Assembly: GCA_027600665.1 (NCBI GenBank) | Contig: JADGJL010000110.1 | Coordinates: forward strand, 1 to 41,730 | DNA length: 41,730 nucleotides | Direction: 5' to 3' | DNA from: Irineochytrium annulatum | Taxonomy: Eukaryota; Chytridiomycota; Chytridiomycetes; Chytridiales; Chytridiaceae | Shown here: positions 21,832 through 30,826 of the stretch, piece after piece | How the letters are laid out: each line of letters starts with the position of its first letter | How positions within the stretch are numbered: position 1 is the first letter of the stretch | Position numbers and translations under genes: made by a program | Notes under the pieces: generated by a model | What the model saw: the letters and a program-made list of their open reading frames with translations, nothing else | Databases searched by the model: none | Told to the model about the DNA's origin: nothing

Positions 21832-22244
21832 CCTCGGCTTGGAGGGAGATTCCGGTCAGGGCCGAGCTCCTGATCAACTGGTCGGCCTGGTCAGTTGGCC
21901 AGTCGGCTGCTTCTCTGCAGAGATGTTAAGCGCGGGAAAGTGTATCATCCGGTTGCATGTGAGGCTCCTTGATGCTGCAGCGGCCATTCACGATGCTCCG
22001 TGTTCCAACCTCGCCGTTTGTGTCTCAAGCGAGATAAATCAGTACAGCATGCACCGAGTTGGCCGCATCCTCCGTTTCAATTGCCAGGATGTCGCTTTCT
22101 TTAAGGGTGGTAAAAGAGGTAATGAAAGGGAGGAACTTTCTATTTTTATTAACAAAGCCGCGCAACGAATCGGCTGGTGCCTTTTACCGAGTGGCGACCA
22201 GCCTCGCCGAAGTGCTGGGCAAGATGCAACGCCTCCGACATGAG
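21832..22244. other. Upstream region of LRR-SAM gene
   Basis: 413 bp between two minus-strand genes. I searched the minus strand for a signal-peptide exon for the LRR-SAM gene and found none: available ATGs open short or non-hydrophobic frames. It also contains the 3' flank of the next gene. Confidence 0.4.
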
Positions 22245-23308
22245 CTACGCAAGCAGAGCATCCAATTCGTCGAGATCGTCCTGTTCATCCCTCGTCGAAC
22301 TGGCCGTAGCCTTGATCGTGGGTGCAACCATCGACATCGGCACTTTTGCTGCCAGTGTTGGGGCTTATGTACAGCGTTAGTCACAAAGCGTCCCGACAGA
22401 ATGCGTACTAAACAGACGATCGCTTCAAGGAACAAAAATGCTTGAAGCAAGAAATATGCTACATTACCATTTCGGCTGTCACCTGTCAACAAGCCATCGA
22501 GGTCATTCATCTCCTCCCTTTCCGACCTTGCGGGCTTTCCCTTGCCTCCCCCCCGCGATTCCTTGACCGTATGCTCTTTCACAAGCTTCACGACCCTTAC
22601 AGCCCCCGGCTCGCTATCACCCATAGCCTCTTTCTTCTTTCCTCCGGGCGAATTCGCCTCCATCCTCACACCAGTGGTCCCATTCGCCCTAACCCTCCAG
22701 TAATCCTCGGGCTTGCCATCCCACTTCATGTAAGCGAACCCATCGCCTCCGGCCCCATCCGCACCCTTCTCTGTCCCCTCTGCGCCCTTCCCCAGAAGCC
22801 ACTCCGGCCCCGATCGGTCCATCAGCTCCTTGCTCGGGTCCCTCAACATCTCCTCTTGCCGCACCCGCTCGACGACGGCCCGCTTTAGCCGTTCCTCTTC
22901 TTGCCGCTCGAGCTCCTCCAGCGCAGCCTGCTCCTCCTCCTCAGGTGTCAAAGGGTCGATCCGGAGGTCGCGCTGCTTGGGGGCATCGTCGTCGTCGGCA
23001 TAGCGGAAGGCATTGCTCGGGAGGTTGGACTTCGACTGCCGCGGCCGGGTCGGAGCCTTCGCGCCGCCCGATTCGGCATCGCCGTTGTCATCGTCTGATC
23101 CGTCCTCGTCCCCGTCCCCGTCGACCTCGTTGTCGTCGAGGTCATCATCGTCGGGTGGCAGCGAGTCGGCGTTGGTGGCCGAGTCGGTGCCAGGCGGTTT
23201 CCGGCGTGCGAACTTCTTCGATGCGGCCGAGTTGGGATCAGCGAGAGCAGCCGCATTCTTCTTCTTCCACAACCGGGCGGCCTTCTGCTTGTGGGCATCG
23301 TACTTCAT
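22245..23308 (-). CDS. Acidic, coiled-coil hypothetical protein (2 exons)
   Basis: Minus exons 22483-23308 and 22245-22348, with an intron of 134 nt (long for this window; donor GTGACA); 309 aa. The start MKYDAHKQKAARLWKKKNAA is basic. A very acidic segment (PPDDDDLDDNEVDGDGDEDG) follows, then a charged coiled coil (TPEEEEQAALEELERQEEER, continuing through VRQEEMLRDPSKELMD). After that come SGPEWLLGKG, FAYMKWDGKPEDYWRVRANG and a Lys-rich stretch. The end has two related motifs, NDLDGLL at the exon junction and DDLDELDALLA at the C-terminus. I do not recognise the family. The soluble, charged architecture suggests a nuclear or cytosolic adaptor, but that is only inference. A small exon inside the long intron cannot be excluded. 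Divergent from the ML-domain gene over 224 bp. Confidence 0.65.
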
Positions 23309-23532
23309 TGCAGGCAGCCGTAGTCGGCTTGTAGAGGAGTGCGTCTTTATCTTCAAGCAGTGGTCTACCAGTATGCTGTCAAGCAGGTTCTTACATTACG
23401 ATGGAATTATATCGTCAATTTTATAAATTTTCTAGGAGATATCACGGTGAGTTTGGCGGGACAACGTGTAGTATTATCTGTAGCAAAGAAAATCGTGGTT
23501 CGAAGTCCAGCTTGGCGGACAAGTAGTTGGTG
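23309..23532. promoter_or_regulatory. 224-bp bidirectional promoter region
   Basis: AT-rich spacer between divergent start codons of the acidic protein (minus) and the ML-domain protein (plus). Contains tattttataaattttc-like AT tracts around 23408-23432 that could act as TATA elements; assignment to either gene is a guess. Confidence 0.4.
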
Positions 23533-24220
23533 ATGATCGCGCTCAGCTTCGTCGCACTCCTCGCGATCGCGGCATCCTCCGCCCCTGCCGCCCCAACAAC
23601 AGACGATGCTTCCCACCCCGGTCGTCGTCTCGACCCCATCGCCGTCAATCTCTCCCTTCCGCTTCTTTCCCACCAAGGGTCAACCAGCTCACCCGACGAC
23701 AACTCCCTCATCCTCTCCTCTGTCCCCTCCTCCATCATCTCCTGCGGGACACCTCGCGACATCTTCCAGCCGACGCTCCTCCGCCTCGTTCCCGATCCGC
23801 CGGTCCGCAACAAGCCTCTGAGCGTCTACGTCAAGGGCACGCTGAGGGAGGACGTGACGGAGGGCGCGTACGCGGACGTGAACGTCAAGATCGGCTTTGT
23901 GACGATCATGGATCAGAGGATGGATGTGTGCGAGAACGCGCCGAGGGCGGGGCAGGAGTGTCCCATTGAGGCCGGGAAGAAGAACGAGAGCCATTCGGAG
24001 GATGTGCCGAGGGAGACGCCGCCGGTGAGCTGATGCAGAGCGGCGCCATGCCGACTCTGAACCTCTTTTCTTTTTCTTTTTTGGAGCTTATTTTATCGTT
24101 GTAACATTTCATACTGACTATTTGTGCTTACAAAAGGGACGGTATGCGATAAAGGTTGATGGCTTTATGGCGGACGGGAGACCTTTGGCTTGTATTCGCG
24201 TCAACTTTATCTTGGCTTGA
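23533..24220 (+). CDS. Secreted ML-domain (NPC2 / PG-PI transfer type) protein (2 exons)
   Basis: Exons 23533-24024 and 24137-24220 (intron 112 nt, GTGAGC donor with a pyrimidine-rich 3' part); 191 aa. A signal peptide is clear (MIALSFVALLAIAASSAPAA). After a ~45-residue propeptide-like linker the ML domain starts at SCGTPRDIFQP (C71). It continues through TPxPP-like LVPDPPVRNKPLSVYVKGTL, EGAYADVNVKIGF, the Cys pair MDVCENAPRAGQECPIEAG, and, on exon 2, PPGRYAIKVDGFMADGRPLACIRVNF. The Cys arrangement fits the disulfides of fungal NPC2 and phosphatidylglycerol/phosphatidylinositol transfer proteins. The role is binding or transfer of sterol or phospholipid in the vacuole lumen or outside the cell. 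Reading past the donor would end at once in TGA and lose the final strands, so the second exon is well supported. Confidence 0.9.
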
Positions 24221-24763
24221 TATATCCTTCTCAATTTCGTATTCGTAAGGGGGACACTTCGGTTCACATGCATTCTTTCTTGCTTGAGCTGTAGTTGTTA
24301 CTTTTACTGAACCAACACCTATGCCTTTGCTAGTCGTTGCCACTTGCTTGCTGTGCGCATTGCTGTAAGCAGATCATGTCCTCCTCCTTGTCGTCACCCC
24401 GTCTCCTTCTTCTTCGCTGATGGTTCCTGGTCTTTTCATCTGTACTTTGTGTTTTACGTTGAAATATCACATACTTAATCTCTCTTTCATGGTCACTATG
24501 CCCGCATTTTTACTCCATCTGCAAATGCCGACAGGGTGATGTAAAAGGAGGCATGACAATCGGACTACGACGTCCGTTCCCGTATTCCACTCGCTCCCAA
24601 TAGGCTTGGTATTAATATAAGAAAGAAACTTTCTACATTTCGCTGTGTAAATACTTGGATAACGAGAAGAATTAAACCCCTATTCAGCACGACCTTGAGC
24701 ACCTCGCTCACATCCAATCCGACTCCCTTACTCTGGACATCGATTCACATGAGCGCACCTCCC
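24221..24763. other. Convergent intergenic region (ML gene / TRM10)
   Basis: 543 bp between convergent 3' ends; pyrimidine-rich and AT-rich patches, no open frame with family signature. Nothing else supported. Confidence 0.4.
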
Positions 24764-26301
24764 TCAATCCTCCATGCTCATGATCTTCCTCTTGATGCTC
24801 CTCGGTTGCATAATCGCCGGAGGCCCCATCGGCCCCTCGGGACATCCATTCGCCCCTCCATGTCCAGCCCCGTTAGAACCACGGTCTCGGTCGCCATGAT
24901 CCCTGTAGCCACCACGACCGCGATCCCTCCTGTCGGAGCCTTGCTGGACTCTCGCGGGCACGAAGAGCGGCTCATCGTCGTCGCTGGAAGGGGCGGCCGC
25001 TCTGCGGTCCCCCGCCGCAGGCTGGACGACCGCCACCGACGTCGCTCCACCATGCGGCTCCCCCGCCTCCGCTGAATCCGCCTTCGTCGCAGAGCCGGCT
25101 TGGTCCGCCTCATCGCCCGCAGCGTGCTCCGCCAGGGTCTCGTTGGCCTCCTGGAAAAATTCGTCGTTGTTCTCCTCGTCCTCACTCGCGTGTTCTCCGT
25201 CCGCATCCACATCCGCATCCGCATCCTCCTCATCCTCCGCGGCCCCGCCTTCCGGGTCTTTCCCGGCGGGCTTCACGACCTTCGGCTGCAGCTTGCGCTG
25301 GGGGATCGTCTCCATGAAGGCACCCCGCCAGCTTTCCATATCGAGATACTTCAGCATGATCTCGAGCACTAGCAGTGGAAAGAGTCAGGGATGTGGGCAA
25401 GTGCGTGGGACGACTGTTTTACCTTGATTGATCGTGAGGACTTTGCGAGACGCCAAGACGATGAACTCGGAGATTGGAAGGCGAGCGGTCTTGATGCCCA
25501 GCTTCATTGCCCGGTCCTGGCACAATCCCTAAAAACCGCAGTCAGCACACAAATTCCGAGGTCTCGCATGCAAACACCACACACCTTATGCTTGTTGTGG
25601 TCGACAAGGCCCCCAATAATGTACGATTTGCCAGGTTCCAACCTCTCCAGCACGTCGGGCGAGTCCGCGGACAGGTAGATGATATCATCCTTCTCGTTCA
25701 TTTGATGATACTGCCGCTCGTCAAAGGATATGAAGTTCTTCCACTTCGTCCAGTCCGGGACCCGCTTGCTCAGCGCCGCCGTCATCTTCGGCCCGCAAGC
25801 CGCCGCGACGAGATCGACCGTCTTCTTCGCCGCCCTGTTGACAGAATAACACCTCGCGACCTGGGCGGCCGCGCTCTCCATGTCCTTCTCCGACATCTTG
25901 TCATCAAAGTCCATGTCGAGCACCACGCGCACGCCCGACCCCGCCTGTCCCACGGGCGGTCCCTTCTTCCTCTCAGGTGGGACGTAGGTGCCTTCCTCGA
26001 TCTGCTTCTCCCGCTCCTCGCGCCGGCGCTGTTTCAGCTGGACGCGTTTCTCCTTCCGGGCCTTCTTGAACTCCTCGCGGTGGGCGTCGAACTCGGCCTG
26101 GCGACGCTGGCGCTTTTGGGCCTTGCGCGAGAGAGTGGGGGGGGCAGCAGCGGCCGGACCTTGATCGGACGGCCCCGTGGCCTGCTCGCCGGTGGTCTCC
26201 GGTGCATCCGCGCTCGCCATCACGACGTCCGCATCCCCGTCCCCGGAAGTGGTCGGCGCCGCGTCCGCTGGGGGGATTGCGGCTGCATCAGGCTCATCCA
26301 T
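24764..26301 (-). CDS. TRM10: tRNA (guanine(9)-N1)-methyltransferase, TRM10 family (3 exons)
   Basis: Minus exons 25585-26301, 25423-25528 and 24764-25368 (introns 56 and 54 nt); 475 aa. An acidic/Ala-rich start is followed by a Lys/Arg-rich coil ([39 protein letters not shown]), the usual tRNA-contacting leader. The SPOUT-type methyltransferase domain follows: [90 protein letters not shown]. These blocks are diagnostic of Trm10, which uses SAM to methylate N1 of G9 in tRNA. Unusual: about 165 residues follow the catalytic domain (yeast and animal cytosolic enzymes are near 290-340 aa), comprising an acidic stretch and an RG-rich segment ([16 protein letters not shown]) before a short basic end. 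Divergent from the TMEM43-like gene. Confidence 0.95.
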
Positions 26302-26882
26302 TTCTTTTCAGTGATTTCGACAACCTCGCGGCTTGGCACGGTGTGGAAGTGGCAGTTGTGCCCGTCAAAACAGCCTTTCACTGCGATCCTTGCAAAGGTC
26401 GATGGGCCCTGACGGTTTACGCTGGTCGTGATTTTGGCTGGCCGAACAGGAAGGAAAAAGCAGAGTGACTCGCATGAAAAACGGAGGTTGCCAAAGTAGG
26501 ATGTGCGACGATGCAGTCGCTTAAGCCTTCACGAACATACGCCTTCCTTTACGACCACCCTCCCTTGCCTTCACAAGCCCGAACTCCGATCAACCCTGAG
26601 TTCGCTTCGACCACCTGTCGGCCTGATTTACTCAACAACATCCGTCGAGTTTGTCGTCCATCCTGACGGGCTGTGAATGCCAGCGCGAGGCGTCTTCTCC
26701 GGGTCTGGGGCCATGAACGACGAGTTGACGGTGTCGAGGGCGTCGTTGTTCCCTATGTTATTATTATTTGTAAACGTGGAGCAATGAGACCAGTATCGAC
26801 GGAGGCTTGTAAATCTGACGTGTAAGTCGCTACCTCAAGAAGCACGCCTCGTTGCCACTCCCCCACCGCCGTCATCGCAGCA
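26302..26882. promoter_or_regulatory. Divergent promoter region (TRM10 / TMEM43-like)
   Basis: 581 bp between divergent start codons. No TATA-like element stands out near either gene. Short frames here are not coding by any test I can apply. Confidence 0.4.
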
Positions 26883-28284
26883 ATGTCATTCCGCACCGGG
26901 CGCACCGTTCGGCTGTCCCACTCGTCCCAGTGCCCGAACTGGGTCGGCAACACCGTCCTGGCGCTGCTGGCCCTGGCGCCAGTCGTCTTCCTCGGCTACC
27001 ACGAGCACATCCACAAGGAGACTCAGCTCGGGATAAAAGAGGCGAAGGAGGTTTGAATCTATTTCTTTTCCCTTGCAGGCTCCCTTTTCTATATCTCTTT
27101 GCTGATCCATGCAACAGATCCTCGAGCCCATCCCGGACGATCGCATCACGGACCGTTCCGCCCTCGTCCCGCTCGTCAACCACCTCGTCCAGATCTCCTC
27201 CAAGCACGTCGAGCCCTCGCCGATCTCGGACTTGGACTTCAACCTCGACTTCCCGGGGGCCCTTCGCGTGCGCCGGTCGACCGAGTACTGCCAGTGGTCC
27301 GAGCACCACACGGACGAGACCCACACCTGGACCGACTCGGACGGGGAGGAGCACAGGGAGACGACCAGGCGGTACTACTACACGAAGGGTTGGAGCCCTT
27401 ACACGATCAACTCCCTGTTCTTTGATCAGCCGGCCGCCCATCACAACCCGCTGAGGGACCCGTTCCCCTCGATGAGCCACACGGCCGAGGCGGCGAGGGT
27501 CGGGGATTTCCTGGTGGGTTCGGACGTGCTGACGTCGGCGGGGCCCATGGTGACTCGGAAGCGATTCGATCACTCCGCTCTGGAGGCGTTCGGGCAGTCC
27601 TTCGCGGCCAGCCCGGAGGCCGGGAGGTTCAGATACGTCGGCGACGGGTACTTTGTGTCAAAGTACGAGCGGGGCGCCATCGAGCAGCTCCTGAAGCTCG
27701 CCGGTCGCGTGCTTGAGGGATCGCTCGACATCCAGCTGGGGGACTTCTTCAGCACGTGCGAGGCGGGCGACATCCGGGTTCGGTACGAGGGGGCCGTGGT
27801 TGGGGAGAAGGGCGTGACGGTGATAGGGAAGCTGTTGAGCGACGCGGGCGAGGTCGGGGTTTATGAGACGAAGAGGGGCTTCAAAATCGGGATGGTCGGG
27901 ATGGACAGCGCGATGACGTCTGACGAGCTGTTCGGGAGGGTGGTGAGCTCGGCCAGGTGGTGGGTTGTTGGCGCGCGGGTCCTGATGTTGGTTTGGGCGC
28001 TGATCTTGAACTGGACGAGGGAGGCGGCGATGGAGCCGAGGATTCTGATGGGCGTCAGGACCGTGTCGTTGTGGGTTGGGAGCGTGGCCGCGGTTGGCTT
28101 TGCCGTGTGGGGAGGGCAGTCGCTCCCGAGGTTCGTGGCGATGGTGGTCGGGCTGGGGATGTTCAGGGTGGTGGAGAGGAAGCACATCGCTACAGTTCGC
28201 CGGTGGGTGGAGGTGAAGATGGGAATGCATGCGCGCCACACGAGGCCGTCATCGAGCGCGAACGACACGAAGAAGTCCTCCTGA
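26883..28284 (+). CDS. TMEM43 (LUMA) family membrane protein (2 exons)
   Basis: Exons 26883-27050 and 27118-28284 (intron 67 nt, donor GTTTGA); 444 aa. One N-terminal TM helix (about 21-39, NTVLALLALAPVVFLGY), then a long non-membrane domain, then about four C-terminal TM segments (WWVVGARVLMLVWALILNW, SLWVGSVAAVGFAVWGG, PRFVAMVVGLGMF). The diagnostic TMEM43 block is present: VRRSTEYCQWSEHHTDETH with the invariant QW, a following YYYTKGW and INSLFF, HHNPLRDPFPS, VGDFLVGSDVL, GDIRVRYEG. In animals TMEM43 sits in the inner nuclear membrane and ER; its biochemical role is not settled. The first exon ends just before the conserved domain; without splicing it would stop two codons on. Convergent with the ZC2HC1-like gene, only 148 bp away. 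Confidence 0.88.
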
Positions 28285-28359
28285 CAGGTTCAAATTTCTG
28301 TCCGTAAATGCTGATTAAAGCGTCCATGAACAATTATTCTGCTGAGTTTGGCGCCTTTG

Positions 28360-28365
28360 TTTATT
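28360..28365 (-). terminator. Candidate poly(A) signal (AATAAA on minus)
   Basis: TTTATT on plus reads AATAAA on minus, 68 bases beyond the ZC2HC1-like stop; plausible polyadenylation signal in the 148-bp convergent gap. Confidence 0.45.
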
Positions 28366-28432
28366 AATTGCTACTTCATTAAATATACATATCGTCAAGT
28401 TTCTGCCAAGCAAAATAAAAAAAAAGAAACAG

Positions 28433-30145
28433 CTATTTTTTCGCTTTGGTCTTTGGCGGCGGCGGTTTAAACGACATTCTTTTCCTCAATGCCTCATCCG
28501 GGGCCCCTGCTACGATGTCCTTTGCGTTCTGCAGCCCGACGGCCGACTTCGCTTTAGGCTTATGCCTTGTGTTGGCGCAGATGGGGATGTGTCGCTCTGC
28601 GGCGGACTCGTTGAAGAAACGCGAGCAGTGCTGGCACTGGACCAAGTCCGGGTCGGGCTCGTACGTGGGCGCGGGCTCGTTCGAGCCGCTGTCGGCGTTG
28701 CGGTTCGAGCGGACCATCTTGATAAAGTTCTCGTGCTTGACGCGCCAGCCGGCCTTCTTCGGTTTGGCCGGCGTTTTTTCTGCATTTTGTTTCTGAAACT
28801 TTCAAGTCAGCTCTGCAGGTGGCCATAAACAAATCTCACCTTCTGCTTCGAGGGCTGCTCTGAACCGTGCCCTTTCCTCATCACATACTGCTCCAGCTCG
28901 GTACCTCTGACCCTGGCCTTTGTCGCGTCGAAAACCTTTCTCTTTGAAGTGGCTTTTGAGCAAGCGACAACGTGCTTTTCCTAGTTGGAAACTCCATTTA
29001 GCGGCAGCTCCTGGTGTGCGAAAACAGCTCTTCGCTGTCACAAGCTCACCAGCCTCTCCTCCCCTGCAAACTTCCTTCCACAATTCGGGCACGGTATCCG
29101 ATCGGACTCGTCCACGTCCACGATGCCATCCTCCAGATTGTCCAATGAGTAACCTGCCGGTCCCGGCAACTCCCCCTCATCCCCTCGTCTCACATCCTCC
29201 TCCTCCTCCTCCTCTTCCTCCGTCTCCTCGCGGGCCCGCTCATTCGGCAGCTTCCTCAACGAGGACGACTTGAAACCGTTCCGGTTCCCGCGCGTATCCT
29301 CTTCATTCCAGTGATCATACTTCCCCTCCTCCGGCTCCTGCGGCGGCTGCCGCGAAGACCTCCTCGCCGCTCCTGCTCCCCGGTCGGGGCTACCACGACG
29401 ATTATTCCTGCCGCCGCCGCCACCATCATCGTCGAACGCGTCGGCCCCGACATTGCTGGCCCGGACGCCGTTGCCCATCCCCGTGCGGTTCGACGACGTC
29501 ACAGCGCCGCCGTCCTTTACCGTCCGCCGGATCACCCGCCTCGGCGACAACGTCGTCGAGTGCTCCGCGGCGGCATCTGACGTTCGCGCGTGGATGGCGT
29601 TCTGCTGCGGCGGGCCGGATGAGAACGAGGTGGACGAATGATGATGATGATGCGAGTCCTGGTATTCCCCGCGGTCGGGATCACGATCACGCTCCCGTTC
29701 CCGTTCGCGTTCGCGTTCGCGATCGGATCCCGGCTGCGTGGGCACGTCGCTCAACGACCGCCTGGCCAGCGTCTGCGATCCCGACCGGGAGTAGGTGGAC
29801 GACGACAGCTGCGTTGATGATGATGAGGATGTATTGGTGAACGAGTTGAGGCTGTTGATGCTGCGGAAGGGTTGGATGCGGTCAGCGCCGATCGTTGTCG
29901 ACGCGAGGTTCATGGCCGAGCGCCGGGTCGGGGAGAGGCGCTTGATGTTCCGCCGGACACATCTGTAGAGAAGGGAATGGTGGTGAGGATGAAGTCCCAG
30001 GGGCGTGGGACCGCAGGGGGACAGGAGGTACTACTTACGACTTCTGGTGGATTGGTAAGGAGTTCTTGGGGAAGCAGTCGCCGCAGACGTGGCAGAGGCG
30101 ATCGTCGGCGTGGGAGTGGCGCCCGGGGCTTATGGTCTGCATCAT
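28433..30145 (-). CDS. ZC2HC1-like protein with three C2HC zinc fingers (4 exons)
   Basis: Minus exons 30039-30145, 29050-29962, 28840-28980 and 28433-28792 (introns 76, 69, 47 nt); 506 aa. Finger 1 is split by intron 1: CHVCGDCFPKNSLPIHQKSC (18-37). Finger 2 spans exons 2/3: CPNCGRKFAGEERLEKHVVAC (C327, C330, H343, C347). It has one residue more between the second Cys and His than the other two. Finger 3 is CQHCSRFFNESAAERHIPIC near the C-terminus. Around fingers 2-3 the spacing text (SKRKVFDATKARVRGTELE, WRVKHENFIKMVRSNR, YEPDPDLVQC) matches animal ZC2HC1A/C. Exon 2 is a ~300-residue disordered insert with RE repeats, a His run and an acidic run. Family members bind zinc; function is poorly known. 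Start is the first ATG of tandem ATGATG. Confidence 0.85.
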
Positions 30146-30826
30146 CTCGGAGGGAAGTCGGAGCGGACGATCGAGGAGCTGTGGGCGTGTTGGCGCGATG
30201 GAGAAACCCCTGCAGGCTAGTCGCGGGGTTTGTTGATGTGTCAATTCCCCGGTCAACACGCGCGTAAATCCTTTCTTTCTCACGGAAGTGGCCACCGGGA
30301 TACCCTCGGCACAACGAGCGCGGATCCTCCAGTCGGCTCGGTCGCGTCTTTCCTCTCCACTCAGTGCTGGGTGTTGGCGACCACAGTCAGAATTGGGCCG
30401 CCATGTTTACGCCGCGAATCCAAAGTATGCAATTCGCACGAAGAAGGGAGAGGGTGTCAGGTGATCAGATCAGCTGACGTTGGGAGACGTGACGGGCCCT
30501 CGAGTACACTTTCCTGTGGTGGGAAGGGGGGGAGAGGGCGGTATGCTTGAGGCATAAACTGATGTGATAGAATTTCAGACTCCTCTGGTGGTGGCTTGTA
30601 TGGCAAGTTCTCTCAGTAATAACCTTTGGACACGTGATCAAAGGCCATCTCCAGCCAACGCCGTTCCCGGCGCCGGCGTCGCGTCCGTCTCGTGAGCAGT
30701 TTGCTGATAACAGCACCCGCTACTCATCGCCCTCCACCGTCTCCTCCTTCTCCTCCTCAACACGTTGTAGCCGGCCGCGACATTGAGCATTTCGTGGATA
30801 TGACGTTCTCGTATATTCAATCAACT
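30146..30826. promoter_or_regulatory. Upstream region of ZC2HC1-like gene / 3' flank of arrestin gene
   Basis: 681 bp between two minus-strand genes. A CACGTG palindrome (bHLH-type E-box) occurs at 30631-30636, about 490 bp upstream of the ZC2HC1-like start. Whether it is used is unknown. No gene seen. Confidence 0.4.

Noticed and set aside
25507..26412. 301-codon plus-strand open frame
   Set aside because: Antisense to TRM10 exons 1-2, whose conserved methyltransferase blocks are unmistakable.
29639..29725. Hexanucleotide and GAT repeats as a possible microsatellite or repeat array
   Set aside because: They are the coding sequence of the RE-repeat and His run in the ZC2HC1-like disordered insert, in frame throughout.
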